Source: an uncultured Lachnospiraceae bacterium (GTDB taxonomy: Bacteria > Bacillota > Clostridia > Lachnospirales > Lachnospiraceae). Taken from it: a DNA stretch of 5,261 nt. Shown one piece after another: positions 4,839-5,261 of the stretch. The stretch is taken from NCBI GenBank assembly GCA_946627575.1, contig CAMOVS010000118.1, positions 1-5,261 of the forward strand, read 5' to 3'. How positions within the stretch are numbered: position 1 is the stretch's first letter; every line of letters starts with the position of its first letter. The position numbers and the translations under genes are program-made. Below the pieces are notes generated by a model. It had not been told where the DNA came from, did no database searches, and saw only the letters and a program-made list of their open reading frames with translations.

Positions 4839-5261
4839 TCAAGCCAAAGCTCCTTTCAGAGCTGCCAGGAATTCGTCATATTCTTCAAATGCCGGTATAT
4901 CCGGATAATCTTTTTTGATCTGGTCTGTACTCCTGAATAAAAATCCGGTCTTTCCGGCCTGAATCATGGCCAGATCGTTATAGCTGTCCCCGCAGGCTAT
5001 GGTTTCATAGCCGATAGATTGAAGGGCCCTCACCGTAGAAAGCTTGGAATCCTTGATCCTCATTTTAAAACCGGTTATTGTACCATCTTCTGCTACCTCC
5101 AGCGTGTTGCAGAAGAGAGTAGGCCATCCCAGCTTCTTCATCAACGGCTGGGCAAACTGGGTAAATGTATCGCTTATGATGATAACCTGGGTTATGGACC
5201 GCAGCTCATCCAGGAATTCCCTGGCGCCGGGAAGAGGATCAATCGAAGCGATCGTCTCCTG
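4839..5261 (-). CDS. thrH: ThrH-type HAD phosphatase (phosphoserine phosphatase/homoserine phosphotransferase), C-terminal part
   Basis: Only the last 140 residues lie in the window; the frame is open to the right edge, and the N-terminal catalytic D-x-D motif must lie beyond it. ThrH of Pseudomonas removes phosphate from phosphoserine and can pass it to homoserine. Visible residues match that family closely: P-L-P-G-A (9-13 of the fragment), motif II I29-S-D-T-F, Q38-P-L-M-K-K-L-G-W-P-T-L, lysines in R-I-K-D-S-K (68-73; one is probably the motif III Lys), and motif IV G91-D-S-Y-N-D96. The tail Y-P-D-I-P-A-F and E-E-Y also fits ThrH. A TTG at 5144 could be mistaken for a start, but conserved motif II lies upstream of it, so the gene is longer. 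It is the first gene of a probable two-gene unit with the antiporter. A general SerB-like role cannot be excluded. Confidence 0.88.
   Translation of the reverse strand, partial: QETIASIDPLPGAREFLDELRSITQVIIISDTFTQFAQPLMKKLGWPTLFCNTLEVAEDGTITGFKMRIKDSKLSTVRALQSIGYETIACGDSYNDLAMIQAGKTGFLFRSTDQIKKDYPDIPAFEEYDEFLAALKGALA

Noticed and set aside
4839..5144. A complete 101-residue protein starting at a TTG
   Set aside because: The same frame continues to the window edge and contains the conserved motif II region upstream, so this is the inside of a longer ThrH-type gene.

Overview
The window looks like ordinary chromosome from an anaerobic, low-to-mid G+C Firmicute, most likely a Clostridia/Lachnospiraceae-type organism. 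This rests on a two-iron superoxide reductase (an anaerobe's oxygen defence), an ApbE flavin transferase with a Gram-positive-style lipoprotein signal, a DUF3783 protein, a Gx-transporter module of the kind found beside Rnf genes in Clostridia, and strong GGAGG-type ribosome binding sites. The taxonomic call is inference from gene content. No mobile element, CRISPR array, tRNA or rRNA was seen.

Every convincing gene lies on the minus strand, so transcription runs right to left. From right to left they are: the C-terminal 140 residues of a ThrH-type HAD phosphatase (cut by the right edge); a CaCA-family calcium/sodium antiporter 14 bases after it, probably cotranscribed; a 142-base intergenic region with a near-consensus promoter; superoxide reductase; a hairpin that looks like a terminator; a class I SAM-dependent methyltransferase of the RlmI-like fold; an unusual fusion of a Gx-transporter (Hpre_diP_synt_I) domain to an ApbE FAD:protein FMN transferase; and a DUF3783 protein. 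At the left edge a TATAAT box precedes the start of another minus-strand transcript that I cannot identify.

The best candidate for something new is the 551-residue fusion. An integral membrane domain with an S-component-like look is joined in frame to a complete extracytoplasmic ApbE enzyme, and the ApbE part keeps what looks like its own lipoprotein signal (lipobox Cys191). The positive-inside pattern fits an exported ApbE. A separate S-component-like protein and ApbE pair (FmnA/FmnB) supports extracytoplasmic flavinylation in Listeria. The fusion may therefore be a single-chain flavin-supply and flavin-transfer device. The second notable item is the superoxide reductase control region: TTGACA and TATGAT, 17 bases apart, with a perfect 12-bp palindrome in the spacer, which is a plausible repressor site.

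The genes do not form one obvious pathway. Superoxide reductase and ApbE share a redox theme, and ThrH and the antiporter are probably joined only by transcription. All gaps between genes are shorter than 150 bases, and each is described.
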